Positions 1-12,900 of a stretch of 64,000 nt of DNA are shown here, one piece after another. Position 1 is the stretch's first letter, and the number at the start of each line of letters is the position of its first letter. Position numbers and translations under genes: made by a program. The notes beneath the pieces are model-generated. The model worked only from the letters and a program-made list of their open reading frames with translations. It did no database searches and was not told where the DNA came from. The DNA is from Apostichopus japonicus (taxonomy: Eukaryota > Echinodermata > Holothuroidea > Aspidochirotida > Stichopodidae), in contig NC_092562.1 of assembly GCF_037975245.1 (NCBI RefSeq), positions 22,275,054 to 22,339,053 on the forward strand. Direction: 5' to 3'.

Positions 1-114
1 TATCAAAAGATTAGTTTACATTATGTTATTCTAGGTTTTACTCAAAATAAAATAAAACTGTTAGCAAACTGCTTATCCTCTGAAGAGCCTGTGTAAGAGC
101 ATGTGTAAAAGTAA

Positions 115-311
115 GTTGGCCTGACGTTTGATCCTAGCAGGATCTTCTTCAGAGGCTAAATGTCTACTAATCCCATTACATCTACCTCTTTGTGCTCACC
201 TTGCTCGTTAACCTATCTGTTTTATGTGCATGTTTGTGTCCATTCTGTTACGGTTTCTTGTCATTTTAGCCTCTGAAGAAGATCCTGCTAGAATCGAAAC
301 GTCAGGCCAAC
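115..311. mobile_element. Fold-back MITE-like element
   Basis: Two 46-47 bp arms (115-160 and 265-311) are near-perfect reverse complements around about 104 bp. The arms read GTTGGCCTGACGTTT...TCTTCTTCAGAGGCTAAA. Related single arms occur at 11368-11418 and 28513-28560 (both intron 5 of the two paralogues, so older than the duplication) and weakly near 4087. It lies in an intron of the left gene. Confidence 0.7.
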
Positions 312-978
312 TAGGTTTTACTAGCCAGATACCTGGGGATGGATGCACTGGCCCCTTATATCGCTTTATCTGCTCACCAATAAACACCGTGAAAATAGCT
401 TTGCTAGATTTGAAATAATGCAAGATGATGTTGTTTCTACAATTCTGTGACAATCGCAAACAGATGTTGTTACCCGCAAGAAAATTGTTTAAATAAAGAA
501 AGATTTGCTTTAGATGACTTGCTTAAATATATTGTTTTTCATAGCTGCAGAAAATTCCTCTTGCATTAATTTCTGCTGGAAATGAAGAATGCTATTAGTT
601 TAAAAGAACTCCATCGATAATAATGAAGGAGAATATGGATGCTAACAAGAACTATGTACAAATTCTAATGTTAATGAAAGCAACACTTGGCTCATATGAG
701 CTATGTATAAAGGTATTACTCGATTAGTAAATGAACTACAAAAAAGTTTGAACAGAGATAAGAGTTAGTTCTCTGTTCAGGACCCATTGTCAACTATGAA
801 ACTTAAATGGTTAATAGAAACATCTTGACCATGCTGGTATTAGTAATACATAAATTAGTCATAGAAAGCTCTATAAAACCAGATCGTCTTTAAAAACTAT
901 AAATATATGGTTTTTTAAAAAGGTATTATTAGCACTGTCACTCCCAAAGTGTTTATCATCAAATATAGATTTTTTTAC

Positions 979-1727
979 CATAACAAAACTAGCATTGTAG
1001 TAGTCGGAATGTTTGATAGAATCAAACACAAGTCTAACCCTAGAAGAATCATCTGCAAAGTAATATTTATTGACAATGAATGTAAAGACTTTGAATTAAC
1101 ATAGGAAGCACATCAAAGCTAGAAACAGAACACTCTGAAACAAAGTATAGCTTAACAACAGTAAGGCTACACTATTACATATGCAAGTGTGCATTTACCT
1201 GCAAGAGTGGGTGAAGGGAGGGAAGACAGAAGGACGATAAAGTAGTTTGGAGAAGTGATATGGGTGAGGGAGGGAGGGAGGGAGACAGAGAATGGGATGG
1301 AAGGGGGAAACCCTGCAACAAGAGCAAAGTTGAAAGTAAATATGGAGATGATGAATGTACAACACAGTTTTTGTTAGATTTGTGGGACATTCCTTGATCT
1401 AGACATCACACCACAAAAGCTACAATCTTCTCAGTCACTATAAAAACAATTAGTAAATAATGAATGGTCAACTGTCAATAAACTTCTTTACATCAATTTT
1501 ATTGAAAAGTTAGTTCATAAAGAATGGGAGAACAAACCTTAGAATGGTTTAGTTTCAGGTACGTCAAGTGCTGAACAAAGCAGATAAATTTATTGCTACT
1601 ACTGACAACGAGAAGATGTGATAACAATATTAAACTTACAAGGTAGAACATCTGGGTTACGTCCTTTATAAACATTTTGCTTCTTCACAGCTTCTGTCCA
1701 GGGTTCAAGCTGACCCTGTGGTAAAGT
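979..1727 (-). CDS. Exons 16-17, left gene: start of phosphatase domain D1
   Basis: Exon 16 (1727-1640, 88 nt as in the right gene) encodes [20 protein letters not shown] and GRNPDVLP. Exon 17 (1052-979) encodes [20 protein letters not shown] then ASFVM. Together they give the N-terminal part of a phosphatase domain with LPYDSSRV and YYNAS. The phosphotyrosine loop usually reading KNRY reads KGRN, without the aromatic residue. No later D1 exon was found between 1 and 978, so the catalytic signature must lie outside the window. Confidence 0.82.
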
Positions 1728-3895
1728 CTGAATGTTGAAATAAAATGTTAAAATGCAGACACATAGACTGTTCTAATAAAAAGAAAAATCCTCATGCTAC
1801 AGTAGGTTAGTAACAAATTAACAATCTACCTTATGATGATATTGCAAACCGCCCTGTTCCTTACTTAATTTATTTTAATAGAACTTACTCGTATTGGTCG
1901 TAACGCATTATTCTTTACATGTAAAGTTGGTATCACCCAAGTGACCTTCAGCAGACTATTGGGATACATCTTTGTAGATATTTTAAGAAACATGATTTGG
2001 TATATTGTTGCTATGATGCTGAAGTGTAGGAATGAAGGTGCATAAGGTGCAAAAATGGGGGCAATTGAGACAATTTTATAACATGTTTTGTGCAGCAATA
2101 GAATATCTGATTTAAGAGGCTTGGATTCCAGTGACAGACACTTTGGCAGCCTTTTCGTAAAAGTCTATCTGGTCTTTGTATGAAAAATTAAAGGTTAAAT
2201 GACTGGCCAAAATCAAACAGAAATACATGTTTGTGCATACAGTATATGAATTATGTTTACCCCTCATTTTGTGCATGGTTAATGGTATCAAAAATGAAAT
2301 GTAAACAAACTGCAGCCTATTTAGAGTAATTCTACAGTATTAAATAAATGAACTAATTGTACCAAGGAAAGATGTTCTGGCTTTCACATTTTCTATTATC
2401 ATTACTGTCAATTGCGAAGTTATATGTAATAGTACTACAATCTCCTACCATGAATTCCATTTCCAGTGCATTCCTTCCACCAAGTCTCCTTTGATGAATG
2501 TATTCTGGGAGCTCTGAGACCTTGAAAGGAACTGGAGCCTTTTCCTGGTTATACAAAGCGTGACTGTAATTTAACTCGTCTGGCATATCCTCATAGATCA
2601 CTTTGTCAAGATCCTGAGAGACAGGAGGCTCAGGTAGAGCAGTATTTTGTTTAGGTAATCCAGTTACTTCATAGTCATAACTGCTTTCAACCTTTGAATC
2701 CGGCAGGGTCCGAGGGAGCTGGTCTAACTGTATCCCACTAGAAGCTTGGTTCTGTACTGGTTCATATGACAAAGCATCTGCATTAGATGTTTGTTGTTCA
2801 TTGACATATACAGTGCTTCTTGAAAGACCTACAGAAAGAGAATCAAGTGTTGTAATCAGTCCTAACCATAGTCACTAAATTTCAAGTTTCTCAACATTTG
2901 CCTCAGTAGAAAAAGTACACTGACTCGATTCGACCGTAATTTGAACTGGTCTGTTAAAAAACTGCCGTGCATACATTGCACAGAACATGAAATTAATGGA
3001 TTAGAAGCAATCTACCCAATTACCACTATGAAAGATGAAAATATTTATTTAAAGACATTTACAGAGGTTGACAAATAATTGTTTGAAGTAATGGTAGCAA
3101 CAGTCACAGTTATGTCCATATACATAGTTCTATATAATGCACTGAAAGCTTAAAACTAAGTGTTAGACATACCTTCATTTTCGTAGTTCACGTCTGCTTT
3201 GTTACTTTGTCTCTTTTCACTGTCCGTTTGAGTTGATTTCCTGCAAGTTAGGAAACAAAAATGTGTAACGCTGTTCACCTCTCAAGTGACAGATCACAAC
3301 CAGACTTTCACCCTAAACTAGTTACATATAAACCACTTTTCGAATGTTGTTTAATAACTGATAGACATGCATAAAACATGGTCTAAGTTACTAAAAGCTG
3401 AGTTTCTCTGCAACTTGTTAGTATCTTAAAAACTAAACATGGTATCAAAAGTTCTGTTCTCAGTAACTCTAAGTATCTCTGGTGAAATCTGGCTTTCATG
3501 CCTTGTTTACCTGATCTCCTGGTTGGAAATAATACTTGAATGAATTGGTACACATTTATGCACTATGTGCAACTACAACCAATCAACCACCAAACCAACT
3601 GTCACTCAAACAAGTAAAGACGAAAAGGTAAGACAAGAACATGAAGACCTTCAGAAATACATTCAGACAAACTGTTTTACTGACCATAGGAATTTCTGCA
3701 GTGTTGCCTAAACATGTCAAGTTTTACAAGGTCTATCATGAGCTAAGAATAATTTAAACTCACCTTCTGAATATTACAACTACTGCAAGGGACACTGCTA
3801 GGATGATGATAAACAAAATGACAGTTAGTGCAACCACCAGACCTGTTGAAAACAAACATTTTCAACAAAGTATGTATCAGTCATACGAGTGGTTT

Positions 3896-3943
<48 letters not shown>

Positions 3944-6900
3944 TTCTTGTAAATCAACAAATTCTCTTATCTCTTTACCTTTCAAATTTCTCTCATTATG
4001 TTTTAATATTGAGAAAGAAGTATCAAAATATAAAAAGGTCATAGATTATTACTGAAGAACAGATATATTTTTAACATATATTTGTCTGACGTTTCAAGTC
4101 AAACTAAATTTGTGCTTTCAGAAGCATTTGTTTCTTTTTTTGTGTGTGCAAAACTAAACAAGTAGAACCTTGGGTTAGTCGCTCAGTCTGAATGTGTACA
4201 TGCTAATTAAGTTCATATGGTATGGCAGTATAACGAAACATTGTCAACACTCATTGCTCAGACTGATATCAAATTTATAAGTGATATTGTACTGTAAATA
4301 TGTCACTCAAAGGACAATACACTTGAAATTAGTCAAAGTAGGTAAGACAAATCGGTCTATATATAGCAGTATGAAGTTTAAGAAATTGAACATTTTTGAG
4401 ATGGGAAATGCTAATCCAACCACACAATATCCTCTCCATATGTAAAATAAAACTGAATAGTGTCCAAGCAACATTGAACATTGTCTCAACAGATTATATT
4501 GCTTGACTTCTCCACGTCAACTTGCTTGTTTGTTTTGGGGTGGGAGATTCTATCCACCCGCCTCCCTGTAAAGAGGCAAGAGAAGAGGGAGGGTGTGAGG
4601 GCAGGAATTATCAATTGAAAGTAAGATCATATTTGTTATCAACTGCTCTTGCTTTGTTGGTCTCAAAATGTTTTCTTCCTTCTCATACTAATGTTGTTTT
4701 TTGTGTGTTGTTTTGGTGCAGCTAAAAAAACTAAATAGTTAGCAATGCAGAGTGGCAGACAGATGTACTGTATGTTAACATGTGAAATAACAGCCTTTGT
4801 TATTGAAATAACTTTTCATACTCAAAAAGAAATACCTAACAACAGCTATTGCTCTTTTGTTTTGTCCGTAAGAAATATATATGAAATAGCAATGACTATC
4901 AATGTCTTTATCTGATAATGAATCATGTAATTATGTACGATGTAGATGTTACAAACTGATGCGCAAAGATATGAAATATGGCTACAAAAGGTGTCACCAT
5001 TTCACTTACTTGAACTGTACTCTAACACAATAGTCTATAAAATATCCATGATAATCAGGAAATGCAAAGAACTGTAAATGCAGTCATAGAAATAGACAGC
5101 ACAACATTTTACTGAAGAAGGAATCTAAACATTCCACTTGTGCAAAAATGCCAAGGTAATGTGACCCGTCTAGAGTTAGAACAGATTTTCTGTTGAAGAA
5201 CAGATTTTCTGTTGTAAATCTGTTGAAGAGAGCTTTTCTGATACTCACACATACTGTACCACAAGTTTGTATGGAAAGAGACTTACAGTACTATTCAAAG
5301 AAGAATGAAACATCTGTTGAATTGCTTCCTCTATTGTCTATGTCACTGACAAACCTAACTGTACTAACTGTACCAGTAGTACTACTGTAAAACATGCTAC
5401 AGTTTCCTGGAGGTAAGGCACACTACCTTATCCAAGACTGTATTGTTTGCTTAAAAGTATCTAAGGGAAGCAGTGTTTATTCATAACTTTTTTGATCTAA
5501 GCAAAAGGTTAGAAACTTGACATTAGCTATACTAACGTGTATGTGTGTGTTTGCATTGAATTCATTGCATTCACCCTTTTCTGAAAAGAGATTCTTTGAC
5601 TAATCAAAGCCTGAATGTAAGCTTTGCTAACCATCTTATTTCATGCTGTTGTCATGCAGCTAAAAAGCACACTGTAACAATACTAAACCATTGCTCTCAA
5701 ATACATTTATAAAATACTGCAAAATCTCTTTTTAGACCTCTAAAGAATAACTGTTTCATTAAATTTAGAGAAAAAGTGATGTTATAAAATTAATTTCCAA
5801 ATGGGTAGACTAAACTTTCTCAACTTTTGTTTTCACCTCTTTAATTAATAAACAATAATATGAAATTAACGTCATGGGCAACAGAGTATCAAACTTGGAT
5901 TTGTTACGGTTTAGGCAACAGTTAACAAATACTAGGAAAGATAGAAGGTAAAGAAAGGATTATACCCAAACAAGGCGCAGCTTTCAAAAGTTTCTAAGCA
6001 ACTTTGTAACTTTTATTCACTGGTTTTTGACAATTGACATTCGTTTCATAATCTGTAAACTGTTTGAGTTTTAGAAGTTGTTCATTATCTACCAATTGCA
6101 ACAAAATCATCTTCAAGTTTCAAATTGATCATCATATACTTGTTTAGACACCATTTTGAAGAAGAAGAAGCATGACCATGAGATACCTGTAGTGCCTTAC
6201 ATACCTTTTGCATCTGGTGTTCCTGCCAAGTCCTCCACAATTGATATTACCTCACTAGTCTCACTGAAATCACTCTCGGTGTCTATTGTGAAGGTAACCA
6301 AGAAAGTGTAATTGCCTTTCTTCAGGTTTTCGAGGATAGCCCAGCGAATATCACCTTCTATTGTTTTGTGAAGTTGAGGATTCCCATCAATGCCAACTTC
6401 CTCCACATAGATGTTGAAGAATGAAATACCAGTGGTGCAAACGATATCCTCAGGAATCTATCGAAATCCAAACCATCACGAAGAACAATCGTAGTATTAA
6501 GTGTCAGTGAAGCGATTAAGGACAAATCTACTATCAATACATCACACATTTTCGGAAGTTGTAATAAATTGATGTTGAGCACTGTCTACTTATAGTAAAA
6601 CTTACCACATCATGATAACATTCGCTAAGCATTCGTTCAACCCACATCCTACCATTCACATTAGGATTATAAACAGACATTTTTCTAAATCACAGTTTTA
6701 CGACAATTGATGTACGTTTCACAATCTGTAAATGGTTTAGTTTTAAAAATTGTTCTTTATCTACAAATTGTGACTGCAAATTTCAAATTGATTATCAATA
6801 GACAACATTTTGTAAAATGAAATATGTCAATGATATACCTGTAGTGGCTGCATACCCACATCCACAAACTTTATATATATCAAAATACAGAGTTTTCATA

Positions 6901-9900
6901 TTTGTTGATATTTTCGTGAATGCATCCTACAACTGCATGAAATCCAGACAATTGAGCTTAAATGTAGTTGCTCTTCTTTACACTATTTCCATCATTTATA
7001 CATAGAGGAAATAAGCATGTTTATCAAAACAAAATTACATTTTGAAGAAATTCTTAATGCAGAGAACACTGACAGCCAAGCAGATACACTTCAAATGTTC
7101 ACATTTGACTTATACATCAAATTGAAGATCGTAAACTTATAAAAACAGCATTTTAACGTTAACTAGCTGGATGACATCACATACTACCAAATGTGATTCA
7201 CTTAATAGAGTAAGGGAAGGTTTGAGTATGCCAAAATAGGTTAACATTTATGATCAAACAACCTCCAGCCTGGCAAAACATCTTTTGATGTGGTTTTCAA
7301 TGAACATTGTGCAACGTTTTGCTCTTCATTATACATAGTTACGTTGTCTGCCACAAGAAAAGACTTGGAATTGAAACTAAAATAATTTATTCATCACATT
7401 TTGACATACTCACTTGCTGCATAATTAGTCCCAATAATAATTCAGATAGTGACATGAAACTGCAATAAATGTTAATTTTGCACTGCGGGAAAACCCATCT
7501 AGCTGAGGTCTTTATAGGAATATGCAAAGGGTGTACTGATATATTTAAAACAAATTTACAAACCTGCCAAGAAACATTGACAGCATTGCTTATGACATCA
7601 AGATAAGCAACAACATCAACTGGGCTGATTTCTGCAACTAAAAATTATATATCAAAGAGTGTTATACACCATCAACTCCATGCTGGAGACTGACTCACTT
7701 TTCATTAACTCTATATATCACATATTTATACCATCTCATGGATCATCTTTACCCTTTTGATTATATATTCATATTGATTTTTTTTAACACCAGGCATCCA
7801 GTTCCATTTTTATAACTCATATATTTGTACTTCTTTGTGGTCAAAGTTCTAATGGAAATTGATTAATTTCATTTTCTACGACATTATATTGCATTAAAAT
7901 ATTTGATTTTTATTCTTCATCACAACCACCAATAAGTACCCTCACATTTTTTTGCCATAGCTTTATAAATATCAGAGACTGCCTAGCTTACACGATAGCA
8001 CATGTTTAATGAGACATACGTGGAGCCTAATCAATATGTAAAACAACAGTTGTCATATCACCACAGATATTCAAATTTGCAATGCATGTATTAGGAGGTT
8101 AGTACTTACCATCACAATGAGTTCTGAAGCTGACCTCTGGACTTCTGGGGCCTTCACCATTCTCACCCTCCCTGACAGCAGCTACACTAAACACATACAG
8201 TGTATCACTGTCAAGATTCACAGCAGTAAATGTTAAAGAGGTGTCATTGATAGGTCCTGCTATCCATTCCTTGGTTGACATTTTCCTATGTAAGCCACTA
8301 TGGGAGGCTCACCCATATCTTTGACTGCATCCCAGGCGCTCCACTGGATTGCAATAAGAGACACATTAGCATGAAGAAGACTGGGTGGAGAAGTCAAAAC
8401 AGGAAGTACTGGGGAAGACAATAGATAAATAAGTAGGGCTCCAAAGCTGTTCAGATAATACTGTTAACAATGGATTGTACAATAAGAGGGAATAATTGAA
8501 CAAGCCGAGAAATCATGGAAAATGAGAGGGCTGGGCAGTTTATAGTCTAACTTGTAGGCAATAGCCATACTTGAAAAAAAAAATATTTGTGATAAGGAAT
8601 ATAACAGACCTAGGTGTCTCATCTTGCCAATCGATAGAACAAACAAAACAATTGTCAGTCTGTGCATGTTTATACAGATGCATTTAGTTGCAATATACTT
8701 TACCAAAAAAAAATGCAATTTTGATATCCACTGACTCAATGGAGATGAACTTTGCTCTCCTCTGAAAACAATAAGCTTTTCATATTCACTCAATATAAGG
8801 TTGTATCCTGATAATCAGTGTAAGATCCACCCAAGTATCCTTCTTTGAGATACCAAGTTAGATGCCAGTGTCACACTCTCATATATGCATAATTTCCACT
8901 TCTCTGTCAAATTTCTAGCGATGGAATTTTAGTGTGTCTTTGTTTGAACTTTGCTTTGTAAATTCAAATTTATTCATGGATAACTGAATTGTAAAGCATA
9001 ATTGTCCTCAAGATCAGTTTATTAAAGCAGATCAGCAGTTTGCAGTGATTACAATTCTATCTTACAGCAGCAGAAATTGATCAAAAGAGAATAAATTATA
9101 TCATAACATTCATTGGATTTGTAACAGTTTTATATTCTCAAATTGGGGCAGATAGTTCATGATGAGCATTACTACTTACCATACTCATTCACTGTAGTAC
9201 CCAGGACAGCTACAATTTCATCTTCATGATCAACGATCAGACAGAAGACTTTGTCTCTATCAGTTACATTATCTGTTCTAAACTGTCCTGTATACACATC
9301 TCCAACGGAAAAGACAGTTAGTTCTTGAATACCATTGCTCACTAGGTGGGCTTCCTCTCTCGATAAATGTAATGACAAACCAGCACGAAGACGTCCAGAA
9401 CCCCGAAGAACACAACTCACATCAGTACTTGCTCCGGGATTAATCTTAGATGAAGTGGCTTCCTCAAAGCCTTGAAAGAAGAAAAAAAGACATGGAAAGT
9501 AAAGTTAGCTTTATCTCATCGATCAAAACCTGACTGGGAGAGCTTGAATGATTTGTAGGTCATAAAAGACAATTTCTGTCAATAGTTGTTTCCAACTGAT
9601 ACTCCAAGTGTTTCATAGTCTCTTGCCTGCCACTGCACGGCTAAATTATCACTTGAGAAGTACAATGTATACTAACTTGCACATGTACAGATCTGCTCAT
9701 AAAATAACATGATGCATAATTTTCTACATCCTGACTTGCTTTTACAACATCGCTACATACATAAAACACAAGTATTGCTAAAACTTGAGCACTTTATACA
9801 CAGGAAGGAAAACTCCAGCTGATCAACTGACCTACTAGACACTGGGATGCATCCACCCACTGAGGCTTACACTGACCACAGCATTGACCATTCAGCTTGT

Positions 9901-12900
9901 TACAGGCTTCCTCAGCACAATGACACTCCTCCTGACACAACTGACCAAAGTAGTCTCCCTGGCATTCTGCATAAATTAACAAAATAATGAGAAATATGTG
10001 GCTTACCTTTACTTGACTTACTAGAAACAATAGTAATCTCCATAGAATGTTATATGAAGTAGATCCTTCACATATTGCCTGTAACACACCTTGACAAGTC
10101 ACACTCGCGGGGAGCACGATATATCCTGGACCACAATGCTGGTTAGGGCATTCTCCTGTCAGATGATCACATTGGACACCATTTCTACAGTTACAAATTG
10201 ATGTACAGTTAGGACCATAGTACCCAACTGGACAAACATCTGGAACTGTTAGGTAAAGGAAAGAAAGATCTTCATCAGGTTAACTGGCACATGATTTTGC
10301 TTTACAATTTATATTTCTCTTGGTAGGCCGAAGTGAAAGTGGGCATATGCATGATTATATGATTGAAAATAATCACAGACAAAAGTTAGAATCTCTGATT
10401 TTATGTTGTGAAGATGTAACAGCTAGAAAGCCGTAATAATGGACATAAATACGGTTAACCAAGGAACTTTTCATATGGAATGATCATGTTAATTGCGAAG
10501 GCCATTTGGATCTACAACAGACTGAGGTCCTTGTAACCAACATTAAACTACCCGTTAATTTGGGTATGACGAGATACCCAGACGTCGAAAACTGCTTTAG
10601 TGAGGTATAAGCTACATACATTTGTTGTGCGAGTTAAAACGTGATACAGGTGGACCAGTTTTGAGGTATGCATTAATATTTATAGTGATTTGACACCTGG
10701 TAGACTATAATGATGCAATTAAAACAAATGCCAATGCAGATACAACTAAACATGGTCCATAATCGACAAGCGTTATTATTTTTTCATTGTCAAGTGTAAT
10801 TTGCTACTTTGTGAGAGAAGTGATATTATGACACCTTTCCGTCCATGTATATCAAATCTACAACAGGAAATTGCCACGCTCTGTCCTACTTGATAGAATC
10901 ATTATTCAATACCAAATAAATGTTACAAAAAAAGCAATGACTGAAACATCAATGAGATTTTTTTCTGATAATATTTATGATTACAAACTTATGATACCTT
11001 TGGTAACTTACTTTGGCAGTTGAAGCCTCCCCAGCCTGACTCACAGCTTCCACTGCATGAACCAGTAAATCTATCACATGCACCATCACAATTACATTCT
11101 TGAAGACAGCTGGCACCAAATTTGGAAGGATCACAAGCTGTATTTTTGAGCAGATAAGATCAGAATGAGAACTTATATGGAAGCACATATTTTCAAACTC
11201 AACATGGAACAAAGTGAGCTGGGAAGAAACTTCGTTAAAACCCTTCATCTTTAGCAGCGTATTTCGTCCTATCATCTCATATCAACTGTTCTGTCATTTT
11301 TCGCTCCTTTCATTAGTCATTATTCCACTTTAGTTTGTATCATATTTGTCTATATGATCTGTTTTGCCTTTGAATAAATCTTGCTAGGGTTGAAACGTTC
11401 AGGCTTTCTAACTTTTATCTGAGAACAGAAGTGTAAGAACAGATGCCTGAAGATATACATCAGTAGTTCAAGATTTTCCAAGCCAGGGCAAGGTACCACA
11501 TGATAGACCCTACTGTAAACTGGATATCAACATTTATAAATGTGACAGCTTGGCATGGATTAATACTTAAAGCCAACCACTGTATGTTCAGTAATCAAGC
11601 TAGATAAAACAGTTGAGCGATTATAACCGAATGACACGCTTTATAAAGATATGAACTAGTTACTTCAGCACGAATCAACACAATACTTGCCTATAGCATT
11701 GTTCAGAATTCATTGCAGAATGTTATTATCATGTAAAGAATGTCACTGTCACAACTTATTCAGGGGCGTACATTAACCATTTTTCAAAAGGAATATGTAT
11801 AAATTAGGGACCGCATAAATTTAATGCGAAGCGACTGGAGTGGCTGTTCGAACAACGTTGAAAAATGCTTTTTCAAAAAGAGGAATTTTCCGCAAAGTTC
11901 TGTTTAGTGTATTTGAAGCCCTAGAGGTCCAAGGGCACCCCACTCCTATATTTATAACCTGAGCCTACCTGTAAGACAGTCAAGGCCTTTCCATCCAGCA
12001 CCACAGCTGCAGCCATATGGATCCAAGAGACAAAACTGTAGACCTTCACAATCTTCAGAGGTACACCGAAACTCACAGCTCAGACCAAACTGATGATCAC
12101 TACATGCTGTGCAAAACAATAGGTGATGACACAACAAAGGAAAGTTCAGTTTTGCGAAAAGTTCCGTTTATTTGTGTAACTTATAAAGTAAGAGATAACT
12201 ACGATCAAACTAATTACTCAATTGATGTTAAGTACATACAGTACCGAATAGAATATCAAACCTACAAGCTTGGTGTAATGTTGTAACCTTCACATTCTTA
12301 GCACAGCGAATACACAAATTATTGGTAACACGTTTAAGACAGATAACATAATACACCGAGGATGAACTGAACAAAATATTATCTACAACATGACATGATA
12401 AGTGGTAAAAAAAATATGATTTAAACAATGTATTCTTTAACACTTCCATAGGAAACACATTTCACAATAATATTATTGCAAAGTACAAAGAAACCTAGGT
12501 CAATTCCCACCATGGCTGCACCTTGTACATTTCACTACCATGATAGCCTACCTCAACAATGAGATTAGTTATCAGGGCATTTCAGTTTATCACAACATAG
12601 GTTACAAGCACGTCAGAACAAAAGCTAAATACAACAGACTAATACCATTACTGATCATATAATTAACGAGGAAAGATTACTTGTCAATCAAAGAATACAA
12701 GTAAACAAGACATAGTCATAAACAAACCTGTCAGACAGTTTGCTCCCATGAATCCCGGAGGACAGATACATCTCCCTGTCTCATCATCACAAACTCCTCC
12801 ATTGTAACAATTGTCGCAGACACCATAGCATGTAGGAGGGGCCCAGTGATTGGATGGACAGCCTAAGGAAGATGTATTGTATCAAGCATTTACTTAAGAC

